Positions 6,085 through 12,760 of a stretch of DNA of 15,100 bases are shown here, in pieces. Each line of letters opens with the position of its first letter. Within the stretch, counting starts at the first letter, position 1. The DNA comes from Candidatus Mediterraneibacter colneyensis (GTDB lineage: Bacteria > Bacillota > Clostridia > Lachnospirales > Lachnospiraceae). The position numbers and the translations under genes are program-made. The notes beneath the pieces are model-generated. The model did no database searches. It saw only the letters and a list, made by a program, of their open reading frames with translations, and was not told the DNA's origin. Location of the stretch: positions 1 through 15,100 of the forward strand of contig DXEY01000132.1 of assembly GCA_019114745.1 (NCBI GenBank), given 5' to 3'.

Positions 6085-7179
6085 ATGTTTCATTTACCAG
6101 AGTACAGAGAACCTGATTTTACAGAAGAAAAATTTGTCAATGCTCCGGACGCATCCTGGGAACGCGTGTCGATCCGGGGCGTCGCTCCCGAAAATTACCA
6201 CAGTACATCCATGTATCCCGAATATTTCAAGATAGACGGAAAATGGACGCTTGCCAAAGAGAGCCGGATGGACTCCAGCGTCGTCCTCTGTGACAGCGGG
6301 GAACTGAAAGTAACAGAAAACAGAAACCTTGAGATCGGGGATAAGGTGATACTGGGACGGACGGAAAACGCAGAGGAAGGCATCTATCTGCACGCATCGG
6401 GATTTGAGGATCCGGATGATACGGAGAACGACCAGTTTGTATTCCGCCAGGGACGCAGCCGCGAGACATCCTACGCGAGAGACTATGACCGGCTCTTTGA
6501 GCTCTTAGAATATGAAAAGGAACACGGAAATATTGTATGGGTAATGGGCCCGGCATTCTCCTTTGACGCTGACGCCAGGCGGGCGATGCAGGCAATGGTG
6601 GAAAACGGATATGTGGACGGTCTGATGGCCGGGAATGCGCTGGCGACCCACGACCTGGAAGGCGCCATGTTCCACACGGCGCTGGGACAGGATATCTACA
6701 CACAGAAATCCCAGCCCAACGGGCATTATCATCACCTGGATGTGATCAACCGGGTGAGAAAGAGCGGATCCATCGCACAGTTTATCGATGATTACAAGAT
6801 CGACAACGGCATTATGTACAGTTGTGTGAAAAATGACGTTCCATTTGTCCTGACGGGATCCATCCGTGACGACGGACCTCTCCCGGAAGTGATCGGAAAT
6901 GCCTATGACGGGCAGACGGCAATGCGCAATATGGTAAAGAAATCCACTACCGTTATCTGCCTTGCCACCATGCTGCACACGATCGCTACCGGAAATATGA
7001 CGCCCTCCTACCGCGTATTAGAGGACGGAACCGTGCGCCCGGTGTTTCTCTACACTGTGGACGCGGATGAATTTGTCGTAAACAAACTGCTGGACCGCGG
7101 AAGCCTTGCCGCAACTACGATCGTCACCAATGTACAGGACTTTATCATGATCGTGGCGAAAGGGCTGCACCTGATGTAG
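6085..7179 (+). CDS. Archaeal-type ornithine cyclodeaminase-like protein (TIGR00300 / LOR-SDH family)
   Basis: A 364-residue protein whose C-terminal two thirds match the archaeal-type ornithine cyclodeaminase family as I remember it. This fold is also the C-terminal part of cyanobacterial AgrE/ArgZ and is unrelated to the mu-crystallin-type enzyme. Signature segments are VMGPAF (about 153-158), AGNALATHDLEGAMF (182-196), GHYHHLDVINRVR (213-225), GIMYSCVKNDVPFVLTGSIRDDGPLP (242-267), TMLHTIATGNM (295-305) and LLDRGS (335-340). Characterised members convert ornithine to proline and ammonia using NAD. The N-terminal ~110 residues are weakly familiar and may be a diverged LOR/SDH domain. ATG 6085 is chosen because AAAGGAA at 6069-6075 lies nine bases before it; a TTG at 6061 in frame has no binding site. 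No terminator separates it from the upstream amidohydrolase. The family is fairly sure; activity on ornithine is inference. Confidence 0.68.
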   Translation: MFHLPEYREPDFTEEKFVNAPDASWERVSIRGVAPENYHSTSMYPEYFKIDGKWTLAKESRMDSSVVLCDSGELKVTENRNLEIGDKVILGRTENAEEGIYLHASGFEDPDDTENDQFVFRQGRSRETSYARDYDRLFELLEYEKEHGNIVWVMGPAFSFDADARRAMQAMVENGYVDGLMAGNALATHDLEGAMFHTALGQDIYTQKSQPNGHYHHLDVINRVRKSGSIAQFIDDYKIDNGIMYSCVKNDVPFVLTGSIRDDGPLPEVIGNAYDGQTAMRNMVKKSTTVICLATMLHTIATGNMTPSYRVLEDGTVRPVFLYTVDADEFVVNKLLDRGSLAATTIVTNVQDFIMIVAKGLHLM

Positions 7180-7429
7180 AGGCACTTTCCCTGCTGCCGA
7201 TCATCTTCATTTTCTGCTGCCGGCTCATGCGCTTGATCTCCCATTCCCGGTGCATCGCCTCTTCCTTTGTGCTGAACTCTTCATAATAGACGAGCACGAC
7301 CGGACGGCGGGATTTCGTATATTTCGCGCCTTTCCCGGCATTGTGGGCTTTGATCCTCTTTTCCAGATCATTCGTCCAGCCGGTGTAGAGGGAGCCGTCG
7401 CTGCATTGGACAATATATGTATAATTCAT
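7145..7429 (-). CDS. Small GIY-YIG nuclease-family protein (YhbQ/UPF0213-like)
   Basis: A 94-residue single-domain GIY-YIG protein. The YTYIV opening supplies the GIY-equivalent tyrosine, LYTGWTNDLEKRIKAHN supplies the YIG-equivalent (Y15-T16-G17), R25 and H29, and REWEIKR supplies the catalytic-type E62. Members are compact, mostly uncharacterised proteins; DNA nuclease activity is reported for some. ATG 7429 is chosen because homologues start at MNYTYIV. In-frame ATGs at 7441 and 7447 would add four or six residues, and the binding site is weak in every case (GGTG at 7439-7436). The last 35 bases, including the stop, overlap the 3' end of the cyclodeaminase-like gene on the other strand, so the tail after about residue 82 is encoded opposite that gene. 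It stands alone, 140 bases downstream of the spoIIQ-like gene. Confidence 0.85.
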   Translation of the reverse strand: MNYTYIVQCSDGSLYTGWTNDLEKRIKAHNAGKGAKYTKSRRPVVLVYYEEFSTKEEAMHREWEIKRMSRQQKMKMIGSRESASTSGAALSPRS

Positions 7430-7445
7430 AAGCAACACCATCCCC

Positions 7446-7474
7446 ATTTTATCCTATTTTGCGGGATTCCGCAA
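7446..7474 (-). promoter_or_regulatory. Candidate promoter of the GIY-YIG gene
   Basis: On the minus strand TTGCGG (7474-7469) and TAAAAT (7451-7446) are 17 bases apart, matching three and five of six sigma-A bases. The start point would be near 7439, ten bases before the chosen ATG and downstream of the ATGs at 7447 and 7441, which supports the short start if the promoter is real. Confidence 0.35.
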
Positions 7475-7509
7475 TTCCCGTAAGGATCGGGGACTTCCGG
7501 TACAAGTAT

Positions 7510-7562
7510 GGAGACCGGGTATCAGGCACTGCTGCCGGATTCCGGTCTCTTTCCATTTCTTC
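7510..7562 (+). terminator. Stem-loop, probable rightward terminator
   Basis: GAGACCGG (7511-7518) pairs perfectly with CCGGTCTC (7542-7549), and an inner GGCA/TGCC stem (7525-7528 with 7533-7536) closes a four-base loop. On the + strand a T-rich stretch follows (TCTTTCCATTTCTTCT). On the minus strand no T run follows, so it is less likely to end the spoIIQ-like transcript. It is the first good terminator after the + strand genes that end at 7179. Confidence 0.5.
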
Positions 7563-7569
7563 TGCTATT

Positions 7570-8367
7570 CTATTCCATATAATTCATGGGGTCTACGGGC
7601 TGACCGTCTTTTAGTACCTCAAAGTACAGGTTCGGCCCTTCTACGCTGTAGTACTTTGTCGGTTCGCTCAGTGTGCCGAGGGATTCCCCGGTATCCACAT
7701 AGTCGCCTACCGCGACCGGCACGTCGGCAAGCTGGCCGTAAACAGCGCTGTAGCCGTTTCCCATGTCAAGGGTGACAGTTGTCCCTGTCTGTGCCGTCTC
7801 TTCGATATTTGTCACGATTCCCGCCGCTGAGGCGCCGATCGACTCTCCGACCTCACCGCTGATGATCATCGCCGGATTGTACCGGTACTGTTCCAGTGTC
7901 TGGAAAAAGACAGTCTGATCCATGCTGTATCCCATGATCACCGCCCCGCTTGCCGGCCAGGCAAGGATGCTGTCTTCGCTGAACCAGACTCCTGATGTAT
8001 TTCCTCCCGATACCTCTGAGCCGTCTGACGTACTTTCACTTCCGGTATCTCCTGTATCCTGTCCGGACATGCTGTCCGCCCCATCTTCTGTTCCGTCTGT
8101 CAGTCCGCCTTCGGTTTCCGGCAGCACGATATCATCTGTCGTAGTCTCTTCCGTAGAATCTATGCCTGTATCTGTCCTCTCCTCTGCATTATCTTCTGTA
8201 AGTTCTTCTGCCTGCTCCTCAGCTTTTGCCATCTGCTCATCAAGTTCTCTCTGATAGTTGCTGAACGTATATGCCCCAACCAGTGCTATAACAGCCACAA
8301 AACAGATCACAATGCCGACTGCAGCGCCCTTTCCTCTCAGGAAAGACGGCTTTTCATTCTTATTCAT
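7570..8367 (-). CDS. spoIIQ: SpoIIQ-like engulfment protein with degenerate LytM/M23 domain
   Basis: A 265-residue membrane-anchored protein with a short basic N-terminus and one transmembrane segment at about 14-34. A long acidic, Ser/Thr/Gly-rich linker at about 45-127 (coiled at its start) leads to a LytM/M23-type beta domain at about 133-265. In clostridia SpoIIQ is the forespore half of the SpoIIQ-SpoIIIAH channel, and spoIID and spoIIQ are neighbours in C. difficile as here, which is the main reason for the name. The domain ends normally (VAVGDYVDTGESLGTL, NLYFEVLKDGQPVDPMNY), but the zinc motifs are lost: the HxH of HLHFE is N246-L247-Y248, the YGHL histidine is Q212, and no HxxxD is seen near 160-170. 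It should not be an active peptidase. AGAGG eight bases before the ATG at 8367 sets the start; upstream in-frame ATG and GTG codons fit worse. It begins 42 bases after spoIID. Confidence 0.78.
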   Translation of the reverse strand: MNKNEKPSFLRGKGAAVGIVICFVAVIALVGAYTFSNYQRELDEQMAKAEEQAEELTEDNAEERTDTGIDSTEETTTDDIVLPETEGGLTDGTEDGADSMSGQDTGDTGSESTSDGSEVSGGNTSGVWFSEDSILAWPASGAVIMGYSMDQTVFFQTLEQYRYNPAMIISGEVGESIGASAAGIVTNIEETAQTGTTVTLDMGNGYSAVYGQLADVPVAVGDYVDTGESLGTLSEPTKYYSVEGPNLYFEVLKDGQPVDPMNYME

Positions 8368-8385
8368 TGTCATCACCTCTGGCTA

Positions 8386-8415
8386 TATTTTTGCCAGAAA
8401 GTACCCGTATTATTC
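8386..8415 (-). promoter_or_regulatory. Candidate sigma-F/sigma-G promoter of the spoIIQ-like gene
   Basis: On the minus strand GAATA (8415-8411) is followed after 15 bases by GGCAAAAATA (8395-8386). This fits the sigma-F -10 pattern (GG, purine, A, A/C-rich, T) closely. Read with an 18-base spacer, AAAAATA also partly fits a sigma-G -10. The -35 overlaps the spoIID stop codon. Forespore transcription of spoIIQ is known in Bacillus and C. difficile. Confidence 0.45.
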
Positions 8416-9408
8416 GATATCCTGCAAGAAGTTTTCCTGTATATCATTTTTTATTTCTGTACCATCGAAAAAAAATGCCAGGATCTCTTCATACGTCCTG
8501 CCCTCTTCCGCCATCTTCCCCGCAGTCCAGATACTCATGCCAAGTCCGTGGCCTTTTCCTGTTGTCGTGACCACAAGCTCTCCGTCCTCCCCCTCGCTGA
8601 GCGAAAAGGAGCTGGAAGGAAGAGACAGTGCATCCCGGAACTGATCCCCCGTGCATACCGTATTTCCGATCCTGAGACGGCTTACATACCCCGCGCTGTC
8701 GCAGGCGGTGATCTCAAAATCCGAAAAAACATATCCCTGCTCTGCCTTTTCATTATCTTCCGCAGCAACAAGAAAGTCCCGGCACAGCTTCTGTATCTCA
8801 TCAAAGGAAAAATGAAAGACCTGGATCTCATCTTCCGCTTCCTTGTCGAGGGGGCACTCGCGGACAGCAACATACGGAAACTCTTCGCTTCCCATTACTT
8901 CAGCGGCGCTTCTCGTCTTTCCATTGCTGGACTGGTGAAACGGCGTCCAGGCGTAAGCGCCGTTATACATGAGCACCGTGTCATCGGTCTCTTCCACGGC
9001 GCGGACATACTTTTCATAATTGCTGCGTCCTTTTTCCGCACCCTGCATGTCCTCCATCTCATCCTTTGTGAGAAAATCCCATTCCAGGATCCCGTCTTCT
9101 GAACCTTCCATACTGCGGTAGATCTGGGTACGGAGCAGTACCGCCTGCGCTTTCATTGCTTCCTCCCCGTAATCCTCCGGCACCTCCAGCGCAAGGATCC
9201 CCGCAAGATAGTCTGTCCAGTTTACCTCCGCGATCCCGTCCGCCTCCTGCGACTCGGAGACCCTGACCTTCACATAGAAAACAGTTTCATCCTTCTCCCG
9301 GAAGTCCGCTCCGTTTACAAATACAGAGACAATATAGGGGAGCAGGATCAGGATCACCAGAAACGCCGCAAAGGACTTGAATTTCTGTTCCACGGCATAA
9401 CGATTCAT
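8410..9408 (-). CDS. spoIID: Stage II sporulation protein D, septal peptidoglycan lytic transglycosylase
   Basis: A 332-residue mother-cell engulfment enzyme that cleaves septal peptidoglycan with SpoIIP and SpoIIM. A basic N-terminus and one transmembrane segment (about 12-32) anchor it, with the SpoIID/LytB domain outside. Visible motifs are WTDYLAGILALEVPEDYGEEAMKAQAVLLRTQIY (E75 aligns with the catalytic glutamate of B. subtilis SpoIID), HQSSNGKT (about 158-165) and the C-terminal GKGHGLGMS (284-292) followed by AEEGRTYEEIL. C185 lies near the expected zinc/cysteine region; the usual second Cys is not obvious nearby. The start at 9408 is preferred because GGAGGG lies nine bases before it and the protein then begins with its membrane anchor. 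A GTG at 9462 in frame lies above the hairpin and adds residues of no recognisable kind. The spoIIQ-like gene follows. Confidence 0.92.
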   Translation of the reverse strand: MNRYAVEQKFKSFAAFLVILILLPYIVSVFVNGADFREKDETVFYVKVRVSESQEADGIAEVNWTDYLAGILALEVPEDYGEEAMKAQAVLLRTQIYRSMEGSEDGILEWDFLTKDEMEDMQGAEKGRSNYEKYVRAVEETDDTVLMYNGAYAWTPFHQSSNGKTRSAAEVMGSEEFPYVAVRECPLDKEAEDEIQVFHFSFDEIQKLCRDFLVAAEDNEKAEQGYVFSDFEITACDSAGYVSRLRIGNTVCTGDQFRDALSLPSSSFSLSEGEDGELVVTTTGKGHGLGMSIWTAGKMAEEGRTYEEILAFFFDGTEIKNDIQENFLQDIE

Positions 9409-9449
9409 AAAAAACAGCCCTCCATACTGCAGTATATGAAGAGCTGTTT
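9409..9449 (-). terminator. Intrinsic terminator of the ileS-glgP-membrane protein operon, overlapping the spoIID RBS
   Basis: On the minus strand bases 9449-9434 pair with 9427-9412 in an uninterrupted 16-bp stem (three G-T wobbles) with a six-base loop. The 3' arm ends in a six-T run at 9414-9409. It begins 33 bases after the membrane-protein stop. The spoIID ribosome binding site GGAGGG (9423-9418) lies wholly in the 3' arm, and the run of T abuts the spoIID ATG. Confidence 0.8.
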
Positions 9450-9459
9450 CTGAACAGAC
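9431..9459 (-). promoter_or_regulatory. Candidate sigma-E promoter of spoIID inside the terminator hairpin
   Basis: On the minus strand CATATACT (9438-9431) resembles the sigma-E -10 (CATACAnT), differing at one fixed position. At 14 bases' distance GTCTGTT (9459-9453) is a weaker -35 match. The start point would be near 9425, just before the ribosome binding site. spoIID is sigma-E-controlled in B. subtilis, which makes such a promoter expected here. Confidence 0.45.
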
Positions 9460-9482
9460 CACCGGACAGTTCCGTTCTGCTT

Positions 9483-10271
9483 TTATTCTGTTTTATCTGC
9501 TGTCTGCTGTGCCGCGTCCTGCGCCTGTCCTTCCGGATTTTCCGGGGAAACGGGCGGTACCGGGGGTACGGATGACACCGGCGGTATCGGAGGTACCGGC
9601 GGCACCGGAGGCTGCTCGATGTGAGGCTCCTTTCCCGGAAGGAAATCTTTCTTTCTCATAACGAAGAAGCAGATCGCCTCATACAGAGGAACTGCCGCTG
9701 AAAGCACGGCGTGTACCACAGCCATATTTCCTGTCGTAAAGTTTGCAAATATCTGCTTATTGATCAGGATCTTCAGCACCATGTAGACTGCCGAGTATAC
9801 CAGTGTAAGCACTAACAGCACTGCATAAAGCACGAGGATCCCCATCAGGCTTCCCGCTGCAAGTCCCGTGTTTCCGGTTCCTTCAACAGCAATCACCCCG
9901 ATGACTGCGCCGACGATCAGTATCCCCATGATCACTCCGAGCACAGCATTAAAGATGATCGGCAGGATCAGATACCAGATCCCCGGATTTTTGATCTTCC
10001 GGTTCTTCAGCGGGATCTCTCCGGCAAGATTTCCATGGTAGTAATCTCTCGCAAAGGGGATAAATGCAAGCCATGCCCGTTCTTTTCCCATACGCTTTCC
10101 GATATTGTACATACCGACCGAATGGAAAATATAGCTTACCAGTGAGAAAATGACCACGGCTGTAAGTACGATCAGGTAGATCGTCATAACCACAGCCAGC
10201 GTCGAATCGCTGCCGTAGCCTGCCGGCTGGTTGAATCCGTATTCATATCCATAGCTGTAACCGTAATCCAT
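9483..10271 (-). CDS. Membrane protein of unknown function with Tyr/Gly-rich N-terminus and proline-rich tail
   Basis: I do not recognise a named family for this 262-residue protein. The first 20 residues are Tyr/Gly-rich (YGYSYGYEYGFN). Hydrophobic segments at about 25-50, 98-129, 141-170 and 184-205 suggest four or five membrane passes. A conserved-looking loop lies between the first two (GKRMGKERAWLAFIPFARDYYHGNLAGE, about 58-85), a pattern I associate with small uncharacterised membrane proteins in Lachnospiraceae. After a short basic stretch (RKKDF) a proline-rich tail of PPV/PPI units occupies about 221-246, ending in a Gln/Ala-rich hydrophilic tail. No signal peptide cleavage site is evident. 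The gene starts ten bases after the glgP stop, with AGGAGG overlapping that stop and six bases before the ATG, so it is very likely translated from the same mRNA. A terminator follows. Real gene: confident; function: unknown. Confidence 0.82.
   Translation of the reverse strand: MDYGYSYGYEYGFNQPAGYGSDSTLAVVMTIYLIVLTAVVIFSLVSYIFHSVGMYNIGKRMGKERAWLAFIPFARDYYHGNLAGEIPLKNRKIKNPGIWYLILPIIFNAVLGVIMGILIVGAVIGVIAVEGTGNTGLAAGSLMGILVLYAVLLVLTLVYSAVYMVLKILINKQIFANFTTGNMAVVHAVLSAAVPLYEAICFFVMRKKDFLPGKEPHIEQPPVPPVPPIPPVSSVPPVPPVSPENPEGQAQDAAQQTADKTE
9534..9611 (-). repeat. In-frame proline-rich (PPV/PPI) repeat of the membrane protein tail
   Basis: About six to seven degenerate PPV/PPI units, one interrupted by SSV, are encoded with varied Pro and Val codons. 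The repetition is therefore stronger in the protein than in the DNA, consistent with selection on the peptide. Confidence 0.75.
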
Positions 10272-10281
10272 AAATGTCCTC

Positions 10282-12756
10282 CTACTCGTCCTCTCCGGAC
10301 GGAACTTCTACTTTCTCCAGTTTCCAGATATCATTTACATACTCTTCGATCGTCCTGTCAGATGAGAACTTGCCGCTGCATGCGGTCTGCATCATCGCCA
10401 TCCTCGACCATCTCTGCTGGTCTCTGTAGGCTTCCTCCACTCTCCTCTGGGCATCTGCGTAGGAGCGGAAGTCTTTCAGGATAAAGTACATATCTGCCCT
10501 GCTTGTAGACTGCGTATTGAGGAGCGAGTTATACAGATTGATATACATATTGTGGTCGCCGTGTGAGTATGTGCCGTCCATGAGCTGGTCTACAACTCTC
10601 TTGAGCTCCCAGTCATTGAAGTAGATCTCCTGCGGATTATATCCGCCGTTCTTCTCATAGTTGATGACTTCCTCAGAACTCAAACCGAAGATAAATGCAT
10701 TCTCCTCGCCCACTTCCTGCACGATCTCCACATTTGCGCCGTCCATGGTGCCGAGCGTCGGGGCGCCGTTCAGCATGAATTTCATATTTCCCGTTCCTGA
10801 CGCCTCTTTTGACGCTGTGGAAATCTGTTCGCTCACGTCTGCCGCCGCAAATATGATCTCTGCGTTGGATACGCGGTAATCCTCAATAAATACGACTTTG
10901 AGCTTTCCGTTGATGCTGCGGTCGTTATTTACCACGTCTGCAACGGAATTGATGAGCTTGATCGTCTCTTTCGCCCTTAAATACCCTGCCGCCGCTTTCG
11001 CGCCGAAGATAAATGTTCTCGGATAGAAGCTCATTTCCGGATGCTCCCTGATCTGATTGTACAGATACATAATATGCAGGATATTCAGGAACTGGCGCTT
11101 GTATTCATGCAGACGTTTCACCTGTACGTCAAAGATCGAGCGCGGGTCTACATCGATCCCGTTATGCTCTTTGATATATTTTGCAAGGCGCACCTTGTTT
11201 TTATACTTGATCTCCATAAACTCACGTCTTGCATTCTCATCGTCAACATACGGTTTGAGCTTTGCGATCTGTGAGAGATCCGTGATCCAGCCGTCCCCGA
11301 TCTTATCGGTGATCCAGTCTGCGAGCAGCGGATTGCCATGTGCAAGGAATCTTCTCTGGGTGATACCGTTTGTCTTGTTGTTGAATTTCTCCGGCATCAT
11401 CTCATAGAAGTCTCTGAGTTCCTGGTGTTTCAGGATTTCTGTGTGGAGCTGTGCCACGCCGTTGACAGAGAATCCGGCGATGATCGCCATGTTTGCCATG
11501 CGCACCTGTCCGTCCATGAGGATCGCCATCTTTTTCACTTTCTCTTCATTGCCCGGATACATCTCGCGGACTTTGATGAGGAACCGGCGGTCGATCTCCT
11601 GGACGATCTGATAGATACGGGGAAGGAGACGGGAGAACAGGTCGATCGGCCATTTCTCCAGTGCCTCCGCCATGATCGTATGGTTCGTATAGGCGCATGT
11701 CTTTGTCGTCACATCCCATGCTTCTTCCCAGGTCAGTCCTTCCTCGTCGATGAGCAGTCTCATCAGCTCCGGCACTGCGACAGTCGGGTGCGTGTCGTTC
11801 ATCTGGATCGCAACTTTCTCCCAGAGTTTGCGGATATCGCTGTGTTTTTTCTTATATTTCGCGATCAGCGCCTGAAGGCTGGCGGAAATGAAGAAATACT
11901 GCTGCTTCAGGCGGAGCTCTTTTCCTGAGTAGTGGTTGTCGTTCGGATAGAGGACATCGACGATCAGCTTTGCCAGGTTCTCCTGCTCCACTGCCTTGTG
12001 ATAATTTCCTCTGTCGAACTCATCCAGTTTGAAATCTGTGATCGCTTTTGCGTCCCAGACGCGGAGTGTGTTCACCACATGGTTGCCGTATCCGACGATC
12101 GGCATGTCGTACGGGATAGCAAGGACTGACTCATAATTCTCCTGGATAAATTTATCTTTTCCTGTCGCCGGGTCTTTCTCAAAACGGATATTTCCGCCGA
12201 AACGGACTTCCTTTGCATACTCTTCCCTGCGGAGCTCAAAGGGATTGCCTTCTTTGAGCCAGTTGTCCGGGACCTCGACCTGGTAACCGTTCTCGATCTT
12301 CTGTTTGAACATACCGTAACGGTAACGGATCCCGCATCCGTATGCCGGATAGTTCAGAGTCGCCAGAGAATCAAGGAAACATGCCGCCAGTCTTCCCAGG
12401 CCGCCGTTTCCGAGAGCCGCGTCGGGCTCCTGGTCCTCGATGACATTCAGGTCGATCCCCATTTCATCGAGCGCCTCTTTTACATCCTTATACACGGTCA
12501 TATTGATAAGATTGTTGCCGAGCGCGCGTCCCATCAGAAATTCCATCGACATATAGTAAACTGTCTTGGCGTCCGCATCGTCATATGCTTTCTGCGTTGC
12601 GAACCAGTCGTCGAAAATAACATCCTTTACCGCATATGACACAGCCTGGAAAAGCTGCTGCGGCGACGCTTCTTCGATCGTCTTTCTGTAAAGGGTTCTG
12701 ATATTGTCCTTTACTGTCTGCTTAAATGTTTCTTTCTCAAATCTTTTGCTGAACAT
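10282..12756 (-). CDS. glgP: Glycogen/maltodextrin phosphorylase
   Basis: An 824-residue GT35 phosphorylase, full length for the family. It releases glucose-1-phosphate from alpha-1,4-glucans using pyridoxal phosphate in the cytoplasm. Visible landmarks are YYMSMEFLMGRALGNNL (about 67-83), GNGGLGRLAACFLDS (116-130), the NDTHP segment, and EASGTGNMKFMLNG, in which K659 is the lysine that carries pyridoxal phosphate. The start at 12756 is chosen because it follows the ileS stop by four bases with GGAAGG upstream. The in-frame start at 12804 would overlap ileS and add residues not seen in homologues. No other glycogen gene is present in the window, and the gene is placed between ileS and a membrane protein, an unusual partnership. 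Nothing suggests truncation or loss of activity. Confidence 0.96.
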   Translation of the reverse strand: MFSKRFEKETFKQTVKDNIRTLYRKTIEEASPQQLFQAVSYAVKDVIFDDWFATQKAYDDADAKTVYYMSMEFLMGRALGNNLINMTVYKDVKEALDEMGIDLNVIEDQEPDAALGNGGLGRLAACFLDSLATLNYPAYGCGIRYRYGMFKQKIENGYQVEVPDNWLKEGNPFELRREEYAKEVRFGGNIRFEKDPATGKDKFIQENYESVLAIPYDMPIVGYGNHVVNTLRVWDAKAITDFKLDEFDRGNYHKAVEQENLAKLIVDVLYPNDNHYSGKELRLKQQYFFISASLQALIAKYKKKHSDIRKLWEKVAIQMNDTHPTVAVPELMRLLIDEEGLTWEEAWDVTTKTCAYTNHTIMAEALEKWPIDLFSRLLPRIYQIVQEIDRRFLIKVREMYPGNEEKVKKMAILMDGQVRMANMAIIAGFSVNGVAQLHTEILKHQELRDFYEMMPEKFNNKTNGITQRRFLAHGNPLLADWITDKIGDGWITDLSQIAKLKPYVDDENARREFMEIKYKNKVRLAKYIKEHNGIDVDPRSIFDVQVKRLHEYKRQFLNILHIMYLYNQIREHPEMSFYPRTFIFGAKAAAGYLRAKETIKLINSVADVVNNDRSINGKLKVVFIEDYRVSNAEIIFAAADVSEQISTASKEASGTGNMKFMLNGAPTLGTMDGANVEIVQEVGEENAFIFGLSSEEVINYEKNGGYNPQEIYFNDWELKRVVDQLMDGTYSHGDHNMYINLYNSLLNTQSTSRADMYFILKDFRSYADAQRRVEEAYRDQQRWSRMAMMQTACSGKFSSDRTIEEYVNDIWKLEKVEVPSGEDE

Positions 12757-12760
12757 CGTT

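Noticed and set aside
9409..9462. GTG at 9462 as the spoIID start
   Set aside because: The extra residues precede the membrane anchor, are encoded by the terminator hairpin and have no binding site; the ATG at 9408 has GGAGGG.
9534..9611. CRISPR-like or minisatellite repeat
   Set aside because: The repetition follows the codons of a proline-rich protein tail, with units too short and too variable for an array.
11338..11928. 196-codon open frame on the + strand
   Set aside because: A His/Asp-rich shadow of glgP with no domain and no ribosome binding site.
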